From Rhizobium phaseoli (GTDB taxonomy: Bacteria > Pseudomonadota > Alphaproteobacteria > Rhizobiales > Rhizobiaceae): DNA of 64,000 bases. The notes beneath the pieces were generated by a model, which worked only from the letters and a program-made list of their open reading frames with translations, was not told the DNA's origin and did not search any database. The position numbers and the translations under genes were made by a program. Below are positions 1 through 8,314 of this stretch, one piece after another (positions within the stretch are counted from its first letter, which is position 1; the number at the start of each line of letters is the position of its first letter). The stretch lies in contig NZ_WUFT01000015.1 in NCBI RefSeq assembly GCF_010668805.1, positions 62,001 to 126,000 on the forward strand, in the 5' to 3' direction.

Positions 1-527
1 GCCGTCACGGCATCGATATCGGCCTCTGCAGGCACCCATTCGACCGGACCCGAGACGCTGAGAAGGGAATGGACACGCTCGCGCTGCAGATTGCTCACCC
101 CCGAATTGGCAAAGGCGCCGGTGACGCCGCGCCCGACCATGGCCGGCGTATTCGGCATGGCCCGCACCATGGCGGCTTTGCCCAGATGTTTCTCGAGGAA
201 ACCGAGCGTCTTGCCGGCCGCAACCGAGACGACGACAGTTTCCGGCCCGACGACACTCTTCACCGCCGGCAACACCGTCTCCATTACCTGCGGCTTGACC
301 GCCAGAAACAGCACGCTTGCCTTCAAATGCGCCGGAGCCGCGATCACATGGGTCGCGCCGGCCTCGTTGATCGTCGCCAGCATCGCCGGCGACGGGCTGG
401 GATCGACGACAAGAACGGCCGAGCCCGGAACACCGCTTTTCAGCCAGCCGGAGAGCATCGCCCCGCCCATGTTGCCGGCACCGATCAGGACGACGGGGTT
501 TGTCGAGGAAAAAGCGTTCGCCGGCAT
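1..527 (-). CDS. proC: Pyrroline-5-carboxylate reductase, 3' end cut by window edge
   Basis: Last step of proline synthesis: NAD(P)H-dependent reduction of pyrroline-5-carboxylate to proline in the cytosol. The N-terminal Rossmann segment is visible from residue 11 (VVLIGAGNMGGAML), followed by the family pattern AVKPQVMETVLP and the conserved MVRAMPNTPAMVGRGVTG block near residues 110-130. About 175 residues are present; the C-terminal dimerisation domain (roughly 95 residues) lies beyond position 1. The ATG at 527 follows the stop of the upstream ybjN-like gene by one base, so the two are almost certainly co-transcribed and translationally coupled. Confidence is high because the PNTPA signature is specific to this family. 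Confidence 0.93.
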   Translation of the reverse strand, partial: MPANAFSSTNPVVLIGAGNMGGAMLSGWLKSGVPGSAVLVVDPSPSPAMLATINEAGATHVIAAPAHLKASVLFLAVKPQVMETVLPAVKSVVGPETVVVSVAAGKTLGFLEKHLGKAAMVRAMPNTPAMVGRGVTGAFANSGVSNLQRERVHSLLSVSGPVEWVPAEADIDAVT

Positions 528-528
528 C

Positions 529-1029
529 TTATGCCTCGCCGACTGTTTCGAACAACACGGCTTCCATCGCCTTCGTCGCTTCCATGCCGGACCAGACGAC
601 GAACTGGAATGCCTGGAAATAGGCTTCGCAGGTGTCGAGCGCGCTGGAAAGCAGCACTTCGACCTGGCGATTGGTCGGCTCCGCGCCGCCGGCAAGCAGC
701 AGCGATTGGCGGAAAATGACGACATCTTCCTGGCGCCAGAGGTCGAAATGCCCCATCAGCACCTGCCCATTGATCGCCGAGAGCAGCTTGACCACCTCGT
801 TGACCCTGATGTCGGGAACTTTGATATCGAAGGCGCAGCCAAGGTGCAGCGCCTCGAATTCCTCCATCCAGGAGAAGGAGACGTGGTAGTCCGTCCAGCG
901 CCCCTCGACCGTCATCGCGATCTCGTCCTCGCCGGACCGTTCGAACGACCAGTCGTTGTTGGAGGCAACGTACTCGATCATATCGACCGGGTTCGACTGA
1001 CGCTCGACTTCCAATTCCATCAGGTTCAT
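529..1029 (-). CDS. YbjN domain-containing protein
   Basis: A 166-residue soluble protein of the YbjN (type III secretion chaperone-like fold) family, whose biochemical role is unknown in alphaproteobacteria. The start at 1029 is chosen because AAGGTG lies about 8 nt upstream; an in-frame upstream extension to 1098 would add 23 low-complexity Arg/Ser/Cys residues without a ribosome site. Conserved family features seen include the acidic N-terminal helix, the central WTDYHVSFSW strand and the GHFDLWRQEDVVIFRQSLLL segment. No signal peptide or membrane segment. It sits one base upstream of proC, an arrangement I recall as common in Rhizobiaceae, suggesting a shared transcript rather than a shared function. 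Confidence 0.85.
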   Translation of the reverse strand: MNLMELEVERQSNPVDMIEYVASNNDWSFERSGEDEIAMTVEGRWTDYHVSFSWMEEFEALHLGCAFDIKVPDIRVNEVVKLLSAINGQVLMGHFDLWRQEDVVIFRQSLLLAGGAEPTNRQVEVLLSSALDTCEAYFQAFQFVVWSGMEATKAMEAVLFETVGEA

Positions 1030-1421
1030 GCAGCACCTTCTTGACCGGAACGAATGCGACCTAACTTGGTGTACACACACAAGAAAAGACACACGCAAAT
1101 ACCGGAACCACCACTCGGATGATCGTTGAACCGCTGCCAGACTTAACGCAGATAACCTGCCCGGAGCTTACCAAGTCACTTCGAATCATCATTTAAAATC
1201 AGTGTATAATGCGCCTTGCCCCCTGCCAGCCCCCTGAGGGGAAAATAGGCCGGACCACTGTGGAAAGGCTCTTCGAAATTCAATTCAGAAGGGAGAATAA
1301 GCGACTCTGCGAATTGGCTTTTTTGGCAGTGTCCACAGGTGGAAAAACTCACCTGAATTTTTTGTGACGGATGCGGTGTGTGGCACGAAGGCAACGCCGC
1401 ATCTGCGTCATATCGGGACTT
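1030..1421. other. Intergenic stretch without a supported gene
   Basis: Between the ybjN-like start and the RIME-like repeat. It is more AT-rich than its surroundings and has a TATAAT at 1205-1210 without a matching -35 box, and two TGTGGA-containing words near 1258 and 1333. A 72-codon frame on the minus strand (1176-1394) lacks a ribosome site and family resemblance. A small RNA is possible but nothing in the sequence demonstrates it. Confidence 0.4.
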
Positions 1422-1525
1422 TCAGCCATGTCGCGCAAAAGTGTTCAGCGGCTTTGCGCGACATGCGGGAAAACGAAGACCTGAAGCGCACGGAGCGAAT
1501 CTAAAAAGACCGCGACGCGCTTTAG
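1422..1525 (+). repeat. RIME-like intergenic palindromic repeat (copy A, diverged)
   Basis: Two imperfect palindromes in tandem: a first around the word CATGTCGCGCAAAAGTGT and its partner GCGCGACATGCG, and a second ending in GACGCGCTTTAG. The same element occurs at 19329-19436 (opposite orientation) and 45414-45521. This copy ends in TTTAG, which on the minus strand supplies the TAA stop of the neighbouring BMFP gene. Rhizobium intergenic mosaic elements of about 108 bp are known from this group; the family name is assigned by resemblance. Confidence 0.7.
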
Positions 1526-1782
1526 TGACCGTCGCCGGCAAGCCTCGCCTCGAGCGCCGCGATGCGGGCGGCAAGCGCCTCGTTCTCGTCGCGCGCCTTG
1601 ATCGCCATCTCGCGCACCGCCTCGAACTCCTCGCGCTTGACGATATCCATGCTGTTCAGCCAACGCTCCGCCTGAGCGTTGAAGGCGGTCTCGATCTCCT
1701 TGCGGACGCCCTGGGCGGCGCCGGCCGCATCGGTCATCAGCTTGGCGAATTCGTCCATGATGCGGTTCGTTCCGGTCGTCAT
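1522..1782 (-). CDS. UbiK/BMFP-family accessory protein
   Basis: An 86-residue protein of the membrane-fusogenic BMFP family (YqiC/UbiK), which in enterobacteria assists late ubiquinone biosynthesis as a trimeric coiled coil near the membrane. The C-terminal half (about residues 45-83) is a predicted coiled coil with the typical ...REEFEAVREMAIKARDEN... heptads followed by ALAARIAALEARLAG. The start at 1782 has GGGAGA 8 nt upstream; an ATG 7 codons earlier lacks one. The stop codon lies inside the end of a RIME-like repeat. Divergent from lgt. Function is inferred from family only; a role in ubiquinone synthesis has not been shown for this sequence. Confidence 0.82.
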   Translation of the reverse strand: MTTGTNRIMDEFAKLMTDAAGAAQGVRKEIETAFNAQAERWLNSMDIVKREEFEAVREMAIKARDENEALAARIAALEARLAGDGH

Positions 1783-1984
1783 GGCGGTTTTCTCCCTTCG
1801 CATGAGGTGAATTCAGCCCTTCGGGGCCTCGAAGATTGAGGTAGGGCTTCGCTAGCCGCGATGCAAGCGCTTTGCATGGGATAACCGTGGCTGAACCGGC
1901 TGCGAAAGGGCCATCACGAACAATGGACTTGACCGTCCGGGATCGCGGCGGCATGTTCCGCGCAAACAAACAGGTGGGAAAACC

Positions 1985-2833
1985 TTGCCGACAGCAGCCA
2001 ATCTCCTTGCCATCATGCCTTTCCCTGACATCGATCCGATCGCCTTTTCGGTCGGCCCGTTGGCGATTCATTGGTACGGTCTTGCTTATGTCGCCGGCAT
2101 CCTGCTCGGCTGGGCCTATGCGCGCCGCCTGGCCGCCAATGACGGACTCTGGCCGGGCAATGTCTCGCCGATCTCACGGACGCAGCTTGACGATTTCATT
2201 GTCTGGGCAGCCCTTGGCGTCGTCCTCGGCGGTCGTCTCGGCTATATTTTCTTCTATGATCTCCCCGCCGTCCTGCGCAGTCCCGTGCGCGCGCTCGAGA
2301 TCTGGAACGGCGGCATGTCCTTCCATGGCGGCCTCACCGGCACGACGATCGCCATGATCTTGTTTGCCCGCCGCAACGGCATCCCGATCTGGAGCTTGTT
2401 CGACATCGTCGCCACTGTCGTTCCCTTCGGCCTCTTCTTCGGCCGCATCGCCAATTTCATCAATGGCGAGCTCTGGGGCCGGTTGACCGACGTGCCCTGG
2501 GCCGTGGTCTTCCCGAGCGGCGGTCCGTTCGCCCGCCACCCAAGCCAGCTTTACGAAGCCGGCCTCGAAGGCATCGTTCTTCTGCTGGTGTTGGCCGCTC
2601 TCGTTTACGGCATGCGCGCGCTGAAAAGCCCCGGCTTTATCACCGGTGTTTTCGTCTGCTGTTATGCGCTGTCGCGCATCTTCGTCGAATTTTTCCGCGA
2701 GCCTGACGCCCAGCTCGGTTACCTCCTCGGCACGAACTGGCTGACTATGGGCATGGTGCTCTCCTCCCCGATGATCCTGCTTGGCCTCTGGGCGATGCTC
2801 AGAGCCCGCCGCCAGGCTGCGCTGCAGCTCTGA
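1985..2833 (+). CDS. lgt: Prolipoprotein diacylglyceryl transferase
   Basis: Inner-membrane enzyme that transfers the diacylglyceryl group of phosphatidylglycerol to the lipobox cysteine of prolipoproteins. Seven-helix protein of about 280 residues; the family signature GRIANFINGELWGR lies near residues 150-163 and HGGLTG near residue 115. Two starts are possible: TTG at 1985 with AGGTGGG upstream, used here, or ATG at 2015 (MPFPDIDPIAF) that has no clear ribosome site but matches the usual N-terminus of the family. It heads a rightward series with the midA-like gene 19 bp downstream. A lipoprotein substrate candidate is encoded at 6103. Confidence 0.95.
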   Translation: MPTAANLLAIMPFPDIDPIAFSVGPLAIHWYGLAYVAGILLGWAYARRLAANDGLWPGNVSPISRTQLDDFIVWAALGVVLGGRLGYIFFYDLPAVLRSPVRALEIWNGGMSFHGGLTGTTIAMILFARRNGIPIWSLFDIVATVVPFGLFFGRIANFINGELWGRLTDVPWAVVFPSGGPFARHPSQLYEAGLEGIVLLLVLAALVYGMRALKSPGFITGVFVCCYALSRIFVEFFREPDAQLGYLLGTNWLTMGMVLSSPMILLGLWAMLRARRQAALQL

Positions 2834-2852
2834 AAATTCCAGGACGCGCGAC

Positions 2853-3953
2853 ATGACCACCGCTCTAGGCGAAAAGATCAAGGCGATCATCCAGGCCAAC
2901 GGCCCGATCAGCGTCACCGATTATTTCTCGCTCTGCCTGGCCGATCCCGAACACGGCTATTACCGCACCCGCGAGCCCTTCGGCCGTTCGGGTGATTTCG
3001 TTACCGCGCCCGAGGTCAGCCAGATCTTCGGCGAAATGATCGGCGTCTTCATCGTCCATGCCTGGCAACGTCATGGCGCGCCGGCGGGCGTCCGCCTCGT
3101 CGAGATCGGCCCCGGCCGCGGCACCATGATGGCCGACATGCTGCGCGTCATCTCCCGCATCGCCCCGCCGCTTTTCAACGCCATGACCGTGCATCTCGTC
3201 GAAACCAGCGAACGCCTGCGCGACGTCCAGGCCCAGACGCTCGAAGCTTACGGCGAAAAGATCGCCTGGCACGACGGCTTCGACGAAGTGCCGCCAGGCT
3301 TCACGCTGATAGCCGCCAACGAATTGTTCGATGCCATCCCGATCCGCCAGTTTGTCCGCATGCCGACGGGTTTCCGCGAGCGCATGATCGGCATTGATGC
3401 CGATGGCGCGCTGAGCTTTGCCGCCGGCGTCGCAGGCCTCGATCCGGCCCTTCTCCCCGAACCGGTGCAGAACCTGCCGCTCGGCACGCTCTTCGAGATA
3501 TCACCTGCCCGCCAGGCCGTAATGATGGCGATCTGCGAGCGGCTGCGCGCCTCCGGTGGAACGGCGCTCGCGATCGACTATGGCCATCTCGTCACCGGCT
3601 TCGGCGATACGCTGCAGGCCGTGCGCATGCATGAATTCGACCCGCCGCTCGCCCATCCCGGTGAAGCCGATCTGACGAGCCATGTCGACTTCCAGCAGCT
3701 CGCGGAAACGGCGCTTGCGGCCGGCGTTCATTTGAACGGCGCCCTGCATCAGGGTGATTTTCTGAGCGGCCTCGGCATCCTCGAGCGTGCCGCTGCCCTC
3801 GGCCACGATCGCGAGCCGCAAACCCAGCAGGTCATCCAGACGGCAGTCGAACGGCTCGCCGGCGCCGGTGAAGGCCGGATGGGCGAACTCTTCAAGGTGA
3901 TGGCGGTCTCTCATCCCGCAGTCGACCTCATGCCCTTTCGTCCGGTGGATTGA
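2853..3953 (+). CDS. MidA/NDUFAF7-family class I SAM-dependent methyltransferase
   Basis: A 366-residue protein of the DUF185 family, whose mitochondrial member NDUFAF7 methylates an arginine of complex I subunit NDUFS2 during assembly. The SAM-binding motif LVEIGPGRGTMMADML is at about residues 85-100 and AANELFDAIPIRQF at about 152-165; the family-typical FGRSGDFVTAPEVSQIFGE is near residues 45-63. Start ATG at 2853 follows lgt by 19 bp, so the two are probably one transcript. The bacterial substrate is inferred, not known; a link to NADH dehydrogenase assembly is reasonable in an alphaproteobacterium but unproven here. Confidence 0.88.
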   Translation: MTTALGEKIKAIIQANGPISVTDYFSLCLADPEHGYYRTREPFGRSGDFVTAPEVSQIFGEMIGVFIVHAWQRHGAPAGVRLVEIGPGRGTMMADMLRVISRIAPPLFNAMTVHLVETSERLRDVQAQTLEAYGEKIAWHDGFDEVPPGFTLIAANELFDAIPIRQFVRMPTGFRERMIGIDADGALSFAAGVAGLDPALLPEPVQNLPLGTLFEISPARQAVMMAICERLRASGGTALAIDYGHLVTGFGDTLQAVRMHEFDPPLAHPGEADLTSHVDFQQLAETALAAGVHLNGALHQGDFLSGLGILERAAALGHDREPQTQQVIQTAVERLAGAGEGRMGELFKVMAVSHPAVDLMPFRPVD

Positions 3954-4064
3954 CAGGGCGCACGCGGCTGGTTCAACATCCGCACGAACAAGAACTTGAA
4001 GCGCGCCGCCTGTGCGATGCGCTCGGGATAATAACAAACCCCTTAAAAAACCCCGGAATCACAG

Positions 4065-4859
4065 ATGCAGGACGCGGCCTCTCCCGCACCGATCGAAAGC
4101 GCGCTGCTGAACGACGCGGCGGGCAGCACTATCCTCCACGGTTATTTCACCCGAGCCGGAGGCGTTTCCGAAGGGCTGTATCGTGGCCTCAATGTCGGCC
4201 TCGGTTCCAGTGACGAACGCGACAAGGTTTTGGAAAACCGCCGCCGCGTCGCCGCCTGGTTCGACCTGCCGGTCGAGCGGCTGGCAACCGTGCATCAGGT
4301 CCATTCCCCTGATGTCGTGACGATCGATGCCGATTACGACGGCGCTCGCCCCGAGGCGGATGCGATGGTAACGCGCACCCCCGGTATCGTGCTTGGCGTG
4401 CTTGCCGCCGATTGCGGGCCGATCCTGTTTGCCGACCCGGACAATCGCGTCGTCGGCGCCGCCCATGCCGGCTGGAAAGGCGCGCTGACGGGCGTGCTCG
4501 AAAATACCATCGCCGCCATGGAAGCATTGGGCGCCGACCGCACGCACATTGTCGCCTGCCTCGGCCCCTCGATCAGCCAGGCAAGTTATGAGGTCGGCCC
4601 CGAATTCGTCGAGCGCTTCGTCGCCGGGAACCCGGCGGACGCGCGTTTTTTCGTACCGTCCGAAACGTCCGGCCGCGCCATGTTCGACCTGCCGGCGCTG
4701 ACCGTCGACCGGCTGACGAAAGCCGGCGTACGCGCCGAAAGCCTCGGCCTTTGCACCTATCCGGACAGCGAGCGCTTCTTTTCTTACCGCAGGACGACAC
4801 ATCGCAAGGAGCCGGACTACGGCCGCCAGATTTCCGCGATAGCAATCAGGGAGACGTAA
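4065..4859 (+). CDS. pgeF: Peptidoglycan editing factor PgeF (multicopper polyphenol oxidase/laccase-fold)
   Basis: A 264-residue member of the YfiH/DUF152 family. The E. coli homologue removes misincorporated L-Ser from the peptidoglycan precursor UDP-MurNAc. The catalytic His-Cys-His triad pattern is visible: VHQVHSPDVV near residue 75, LAADCGPILFADP near 110-122 and GAAHAGWKGAL near 131-141, with LGPSISQASYEVG further on. It follows the methyltransferase by 111 bp and precedes the M24 gene by 5 bp, so it is probably co-transcribed with both. No signal peptide, consistent with a cytosolic enzyme. Confidence 0.9.
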   Translation: MQDAASPAPIESALLNDAAGSTILHGYFTRAGGVSEGLYRGLNVGLGSSDERDKVLENRRRVAAWFDLPVERLATVHQVHSPDVVTIDADYDGARPEADAMVTRTPGIVLGVLAADCGPILFADPDNRVVGAAHAGWKGALTGVLENTIAAMEALGADRTHIVACLGPSISQASYEVGPEFVERFVAGNPADARFFVPSETSGRAMFDLPALTVDRLTKAGVRAESLGLCTYPDSERFFSYRRTTHRKEPDYGRQISAIAIRET

Positions 4860-4864
4860 GCAGA

Positions 4865-6016
4865 ATGGCACTGCACTTCGAAAAGGCCGAATTCGCAAGC
4901 CGGCTTGCGCGCCTCACCGAGAAGATGAAGGAAGAAAAGCTCGACGCCCTGCTGCTCTTCGCTCAGGAAAGCATGTATTGGCTGACCGGCTACGACACCT
5001 TCGGCTACTGCTTCTTCCAGACGCTGGTTGTCAAGAGCGACGGCACCATGGCGCTGATCACCCGCTCTGCCGATCTTCGCCAGGCCAGGCATACCTCGAT
5101 CCTCGAGGACATCCATATCTGGGTCGACCGGATCAACGCCGATCCGACACTCGACCTGAAGAACCTGCTGGTCGAGATGGATCTGCTCGGCGCCCGCATC
5201 GGCGTCGAATATGATACGCACGGCATGACCGGCCGCGTCGCCCGCCTGCTCGACGCGCAACTGACCACCTTCGGTCAGATCACCGACGCTTCCTACCTCG
5301 TCAGCCGCCTGCGCCTCGTCAAAAGCCCGACCGAGGTCGCCTATGTCGAGCGCGCCGCCGTCCTCGCCGACGATGCGCTCGATGCCGCGATCGGGTTGAC
5401 AAAACCCGGCGCCGACGAGGCCGATATCCTCGACGCCATGCAGGGCGCGATCTTTTCCGGCGGCGGCGACTATCCCGCCAACGAGTTCATCATCGGATCC
5501 GGCGCCGATGCCCTGCTTTGCCGCTACAAGGCCGGCCGCCGCAAACTCGACGCCAGCGACCAGTTGACGCTCGAATGGGCAGGCACTTACGCGCATTACC
5601 ATGCCGCCATGATGCGCACGATCGTCATCGGCGAGCCGATGCAACGCCACCGCGAGCTCTATAATGCCTGCCGCGAAACCATCGAGGCGATTGAGACCGT
5701 TCTGAAGCCCGGCTACACCTTCGGCGATGTCTTCGACATGCATGCCAGGATCATGGACGAGCGCGGCCTCGCCCGCCACCGGCTGAATGCCTGCGGTTAT
5801 TCGCTCGGCGCCCGCTTCTCGCCCTCCTGGATGGAGCATCAGATGTTCCATGTCGGCAATCCGCAGCCGATCGAGCCGAACATGTCGCTCTTCGTGCACA
5901 TGATCATCGCCGATTCCGACACGGGCACCGCGATGACGCTCGGCCAGACCTATCTGACGACGGCGGATGCGCCACGCGCGCTGTCCCGCCATCCGCTCGA
6001 TTTCATCGGTCTTTGA
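4865..6016 (+). CDS. M24-fold (creatinase/aminopeptidase P-like) protein lacking metal ligands
   Basis: A 383-residue two-domain protein: a creatinase N-terminal domain (residues ~10-145) and an M24 pita-bread domain (~155-375). Compared with aminopeptidase P, all five metal-ligand positions appear changed: the first Asp is Glu in QLTLEWAG, the second is Ala in HYHAAMMRT, the His is Tyr in GYSLGAR, and the two C-terminal Glu positions are His (FVHMIIADS) and Gly (TLGQTYLTT). This resembles metal-independent members such as creatinase and ectoine hydrolase DoeA, so an amidinohydrolase or amidase role is more likely than Xaa-Pro peptidase. The start at 4865 is 5 bp after pgeF. Substrate unknown. 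Confidence 0.82.
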   Translation: MALHFEKAEFASRLARLTEKMKEEKLDALLLFAQESMYWLTGYDTFGYCFFQTLVVKSDGTMALITRSADLRQARHTSILEDIHIWVDRINADPTLDLKNLLVEMDLLGARIGVEYDTHGMTGRVARLLDAQLTTFGQITDASYLVSRLRLVKSPTEVAYVERAAVLADDALDAAIGLTKPGADEADILDAMQGAIFSGGGDYPANEFIIGSGADALLCRYKAGRRKLDASDQLTLEWAGTYAHYHAAMMRTIVIGEPMQRHRELYNACRETIEAIETVLKPGYTFGDVFDMHARIMDERGLARHRLNACGYSLGARFSPSWMEHQMFHVGNPQPIEPNMSLFVHMIIADSDTGTAMTLGQTYLTTADAPRALSRHPLDFIGL

Positions 6017-6102
6017 CCCTTGAGAATCCGGAATTGACAGACGCCTGCCCCCACCCGCATAAATTTGGGCGGGGCTGATGCGATGGGAAGGACGGAAAAG
6101 GG

Positions 6103-6930
6103 ATGACGCGAGCTGCGATTGTGCCCACGCTCCTGGTCGTCACGGCGCTGCTGACCGCCTGCAATACCACCGATGCGCTGACACCGCAGGTCGATATCGG
6201 CGATTCTTCCGGCCGCGCGTCGTCGAGTCCGGTGACGCAGAGCGAGGCCGAGGATCTGGCGGGCTCCCGTCAACGGGTCTTCGCCGGAAATTCGCAGCCG
6301 CGCACCTACCATCCAGCCTATGATCAGTCGCAGCAAGCCTATCGGGCGGGCACCGGCGCACCGCCGACGACAATGCAGGAGCAGGCAGACGCCCTGTCGC
6401 GGAGCAGTTCCTCGCCCGCCGCCTCCGCCCCGATCGAGGGACAATCGCTGCCACCGCCGGCCTCCGACGGACAACAACTTCCCGCACAGTCGACGCAGCA
6501 ACCGGCCGAGGCGCAACAGCCGCAACAGACCGCCGCTCTCAACGCCGGCGCCTCCTCTAGCCGGGGCAACACGGTGCGCTTCCTGCCGATCATCGGCGCA
6601 CCGGTGCAGGCGGTGACGCCGCTCTCGCGCCAGCTCGGCGCCGAGGCCCGCGCGCACGGCCTTTCCATCAAGAGCTCGACAGACGCGAGCAGCGACTACA
6701 TTCTCAAAGGTTATCTCTCCGCCTTCAGCGACGACGGCAAGGTCACCGTGGTCTATGTCTGGGACATTCTCGACAATGGCGGCGGCCGCCTGCACCGCAT
6801 CCAGGGGCAGGAAAGCGTGCCAACGGCGGCGGCCGACCCCTGGGCGGGCGTTCCTGCCTCGGTGATGCAACAGATCGGCTCGAAAACCATCGCGGAATTC
6901 TCCTCGTGGCGGCAGGCGCAGGGCGGTTAG
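6103..6930 (+). CDS. Predicted lipoprotein of unknown function
   Basis: A 275-residue protein with a lipoprotein signal peptide: a hydrophobic stretch VPTLLVVTALLTAC with the lipobox LLTAC placing the modified cysteine at residue 21. Residues 60-150 are low-complexity, rich in Gln, Pro, Ser and Ala, and the C-terminal ~120 residues (from VRFLPIIGAPVQAVTPLS) look folded, with alternating strands typical of a periplasmic domain. A purine-rich GGACGGAAAAGGG precedes the ATG at 6103. It lies between the M24 gene and prs in the same direction. I do not recognise a named family. Confidence 0.8.
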   Translation: MTRAAIVPTLLVVTALLTACNTTDALTPQVDIGDSSGRASSSPVTQSEAEDLAGSRQRVFAGNSQPRTYHPAYDQSQQAYRAGTGAPPTTMQEQADALSRSSSSPAASAPIEGQSLPPPASDGQQLPAQSTQQPAEAQQPQQTAALNAGASSSRGNTVRFLPIIGAPVQAVTPLSRQLGAEARAHGLSIKSSTDASSDYILKGYLSAFSDDGKVTVVYVWDILDNGGGRLHRIQGQESVPTAAADPWAGVPASVMQQIGSKTIAEFSSWRQAQGG

Positions 6931-6974
6931 TCACAAACTTTTTGCAAATATGAATGCCTGTGGCGCCTTTCCCC

Positions 6975-7002
6975 TTGCATTCACGGGGAAGCTGGCTAAA
7001 AA
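6975..7002 (+). promoter_or_regulatory. Possible prs promoter
   Basis: TTGCAT at 6975-6980 and TAAAAA at 6997-7002 with a 16 nt spacer, 33 bp before the prs start. It is the best sigma-70-type match in the 105 bp gap but the -10 box is weak, so this is a suggestion only. Confidence 0.35.
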
Positions 7003-7035
7003 GCGCGGCTATCAGCGCATAACAGGCGGACCAAA

Positions 7036-7968
7036 ATGAAGGTTTTCGCAGGCAATTCGAACCGGCAACTCGCCGAAGCGATCTGCACCTATCTCAACGT
7101 TCCCTTGGGGAGAGCCAGTGTTCGAAGGTTTGCCGATCAGGAAATCTTCGTGGAAATCCAGGAAAATGTGCGCGGCGAGGACGTTTTCCTCGTACAGCCC
7201 ACCGCCTTTCCCGCTAACGACCACCTGATGGAACTGCTGATCATGATCGACGCGATGCGTCGGTCCTCGGCCCGCCGCATCACCGCGGTGCTTCCCTATT
7301 TCGGCTATGCGCGTCAGGACCGTCGGGCTTCAGGCCGCACGCCGATCTCCGCCAAGCTGGTCGCAAACCTCATTACCGAAGCCGGCGCAGACCGCGTCAT
7401 GACGCTCGATCTTCATGCCGGGCAGATCCAGGGCTTCTTCGATATCCCCACAGACAATCTCTTCGCCATGCCCGTGCTGACGCGCGACATCAAGAGCCAT
7501 TACGACCTCAGCAACGTCATGGTCGTCTCACCCGATGTCGGCGGCGTGGTTCGCGCCCGGGCGCTTGCCAAGCGGCTGGACTGTCTTCTCGCCATCGTCG
7601 ACAAGCGTCGCGATCGGCCGGGTGACTCAGAAGTCATGAACATCATCGGCGACATCACCGGCAAGGACTGCCTGCTGATCGACGACATCGTCGATTCCGG
7701 CGGTACGCTCTGCAACGCGGCCGACGCGATGTTGGCCAAGGGGGCCGCCAGCGTTACCGCCTATATCACCCACGGCGTTCTCTCTGGCGGCGCCGTCACC
7801 CGCGTCACCTCCTCGAAGCTTCGCGAACTCGTCATCACGGATTCGATCCAGCCGACCACGGCCGTGCTCTCGGCGCACAATATCCGCATCGTGACGACGG
7901 CGCCGCTGATCGGCGAAGCCATCAGCCGAACGGCCCAGGAAGAGTCCGTCTCCAGCCTCTTCGATTAA
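7036..7968 (+). CDS. prs: Ribose-phosphate pyrophosphokinase
   Basis: Makes PRPP from ribose 5-phosphate and ATP, feeding purine, pyrimidine, histidine, tryptophan and NAD synthesis. The 310-residue length matches class I enzymes. Visible motifs: the start MKVFAGNSNRQLAEAI, the catalytic flexible-loop region DRRASGRTPISAK near residue 95, DLHAGQIQGFFDIPTDNL near 118-135, and the PRPP-binding loop LLIDDIVDSGGTLCNAA at about 213-228. It is followed 1 bp after the stop by a strong hairpin terminator, so it appears monocistronic. PRPP users apt (19437) and trpE(G) pathway genes are elsewhere in the window. Confidence 0.97.
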   Translation: MKVFAGNSNRQLAEAICTYLNVPLGRASVRRFADQEIFVEIQENVRGEDVFLVQPTAFPANDHLMELLIMIDAMRRSSARRITAVLPYFGYARQDRRASGRTPISAKLVANLITEAGADRVMTLDLHAGQIQGFFDIPTDNLFAMPVLTRDIKSHYDLSNVMVVSPDVGGVVRARALAKRLDCLLAIVDKRRDRPGDSEVMNIIGDITGKDCLLIDDIVDSGGTLCNAADAMLAKGAASVTAYITHGVLSGGAVTRVTSSKLRELVITDSIQPTTAVLSAHNIRIVTTAPLIGEAISRTAQEESVSSLFD

Positions 7969-7996
7969 AAAGAGCCGGCATTTGACCGGCTCTTTC
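7969..7996 (+). terminator. Rho-independent terminator of prs
   Basis: Perfect 10 bp stem AAAGAGCCGG / CCGGCTCTTT around a 7 nt loop, beginning right after the prs stop codon; the descending arm itself ends in TTT. Confidence 0.8.
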
Positions 7997-8019
7997 AATC
8001 TCTGCATCAGATGGATCAG

Positions 8020-8284
8020 GCTATTTCCGATTCTCCCCGCACGCGGGGCGAAAGGATGTGTCGCACCGGCTTTCCGTACCCTCGACGCTGCGTTTGGCAC
8101 GTCCCCTCGCCCCGTTTACGGGGGTCCGAAGGACGGGTCGAGACCAGCGGCTCGACCCCGGTCGCGAGCTAGCTAGGGCGAGGGCAGCCATCCGCGAGAA
8201 CCGGACAGCAGTCGCACTAGGCGGTGGATGACGCCGGGTAAAGAACGGAGTTGGTCAACAGGCTGAAGCCGGCACAAGGCCGGC
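8020..8284. repeat. Degenerate intergenic repeat remnant and GC hairpin
   Basis: The 346 bp between prs and the next gene holds no gene. It contains short palindromes CCCCGCACGCGGGG (about 8037-8050) and GCCCCGTTTACGGGG (about 8110-8124), a CTCGCCC/GGGCGAG pair, and a GCCGGC hairpin at 8268-8284 that could act as a terminator for the leftward gene at 8315. The TCTCCCCG-type words resemble the large inverted repeat at 49336-49501, suggesting a decayed copy of the same family. Confidence 0.45.
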
Positions 8285-8314
8285 CTCTTTATTTCTTATC
8301 CGGATTGATAACGC

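Noticed and set aside
1176..1394. A 72-codon minus-strand frame in the gap after ybjN
   Set aside because: No ribosome site, irregular composition with many Cys, His and Pro, and no recognisable family.
1985..2015. Choosing ATG 2015 as the lgt start
   Set aside because: Kept as an alternative only: the TTG at 1985 has a purine-rich site upstream while the ATG has none, but the evidence is not decisive.
8100..8190. A tRNA-like cloverleaf in the GC-rich gap after prs
   Set aside because: Short palindromes are present but no T-loop, anticodon arm or CCA-adjacent acceptor pairing could be assembled.
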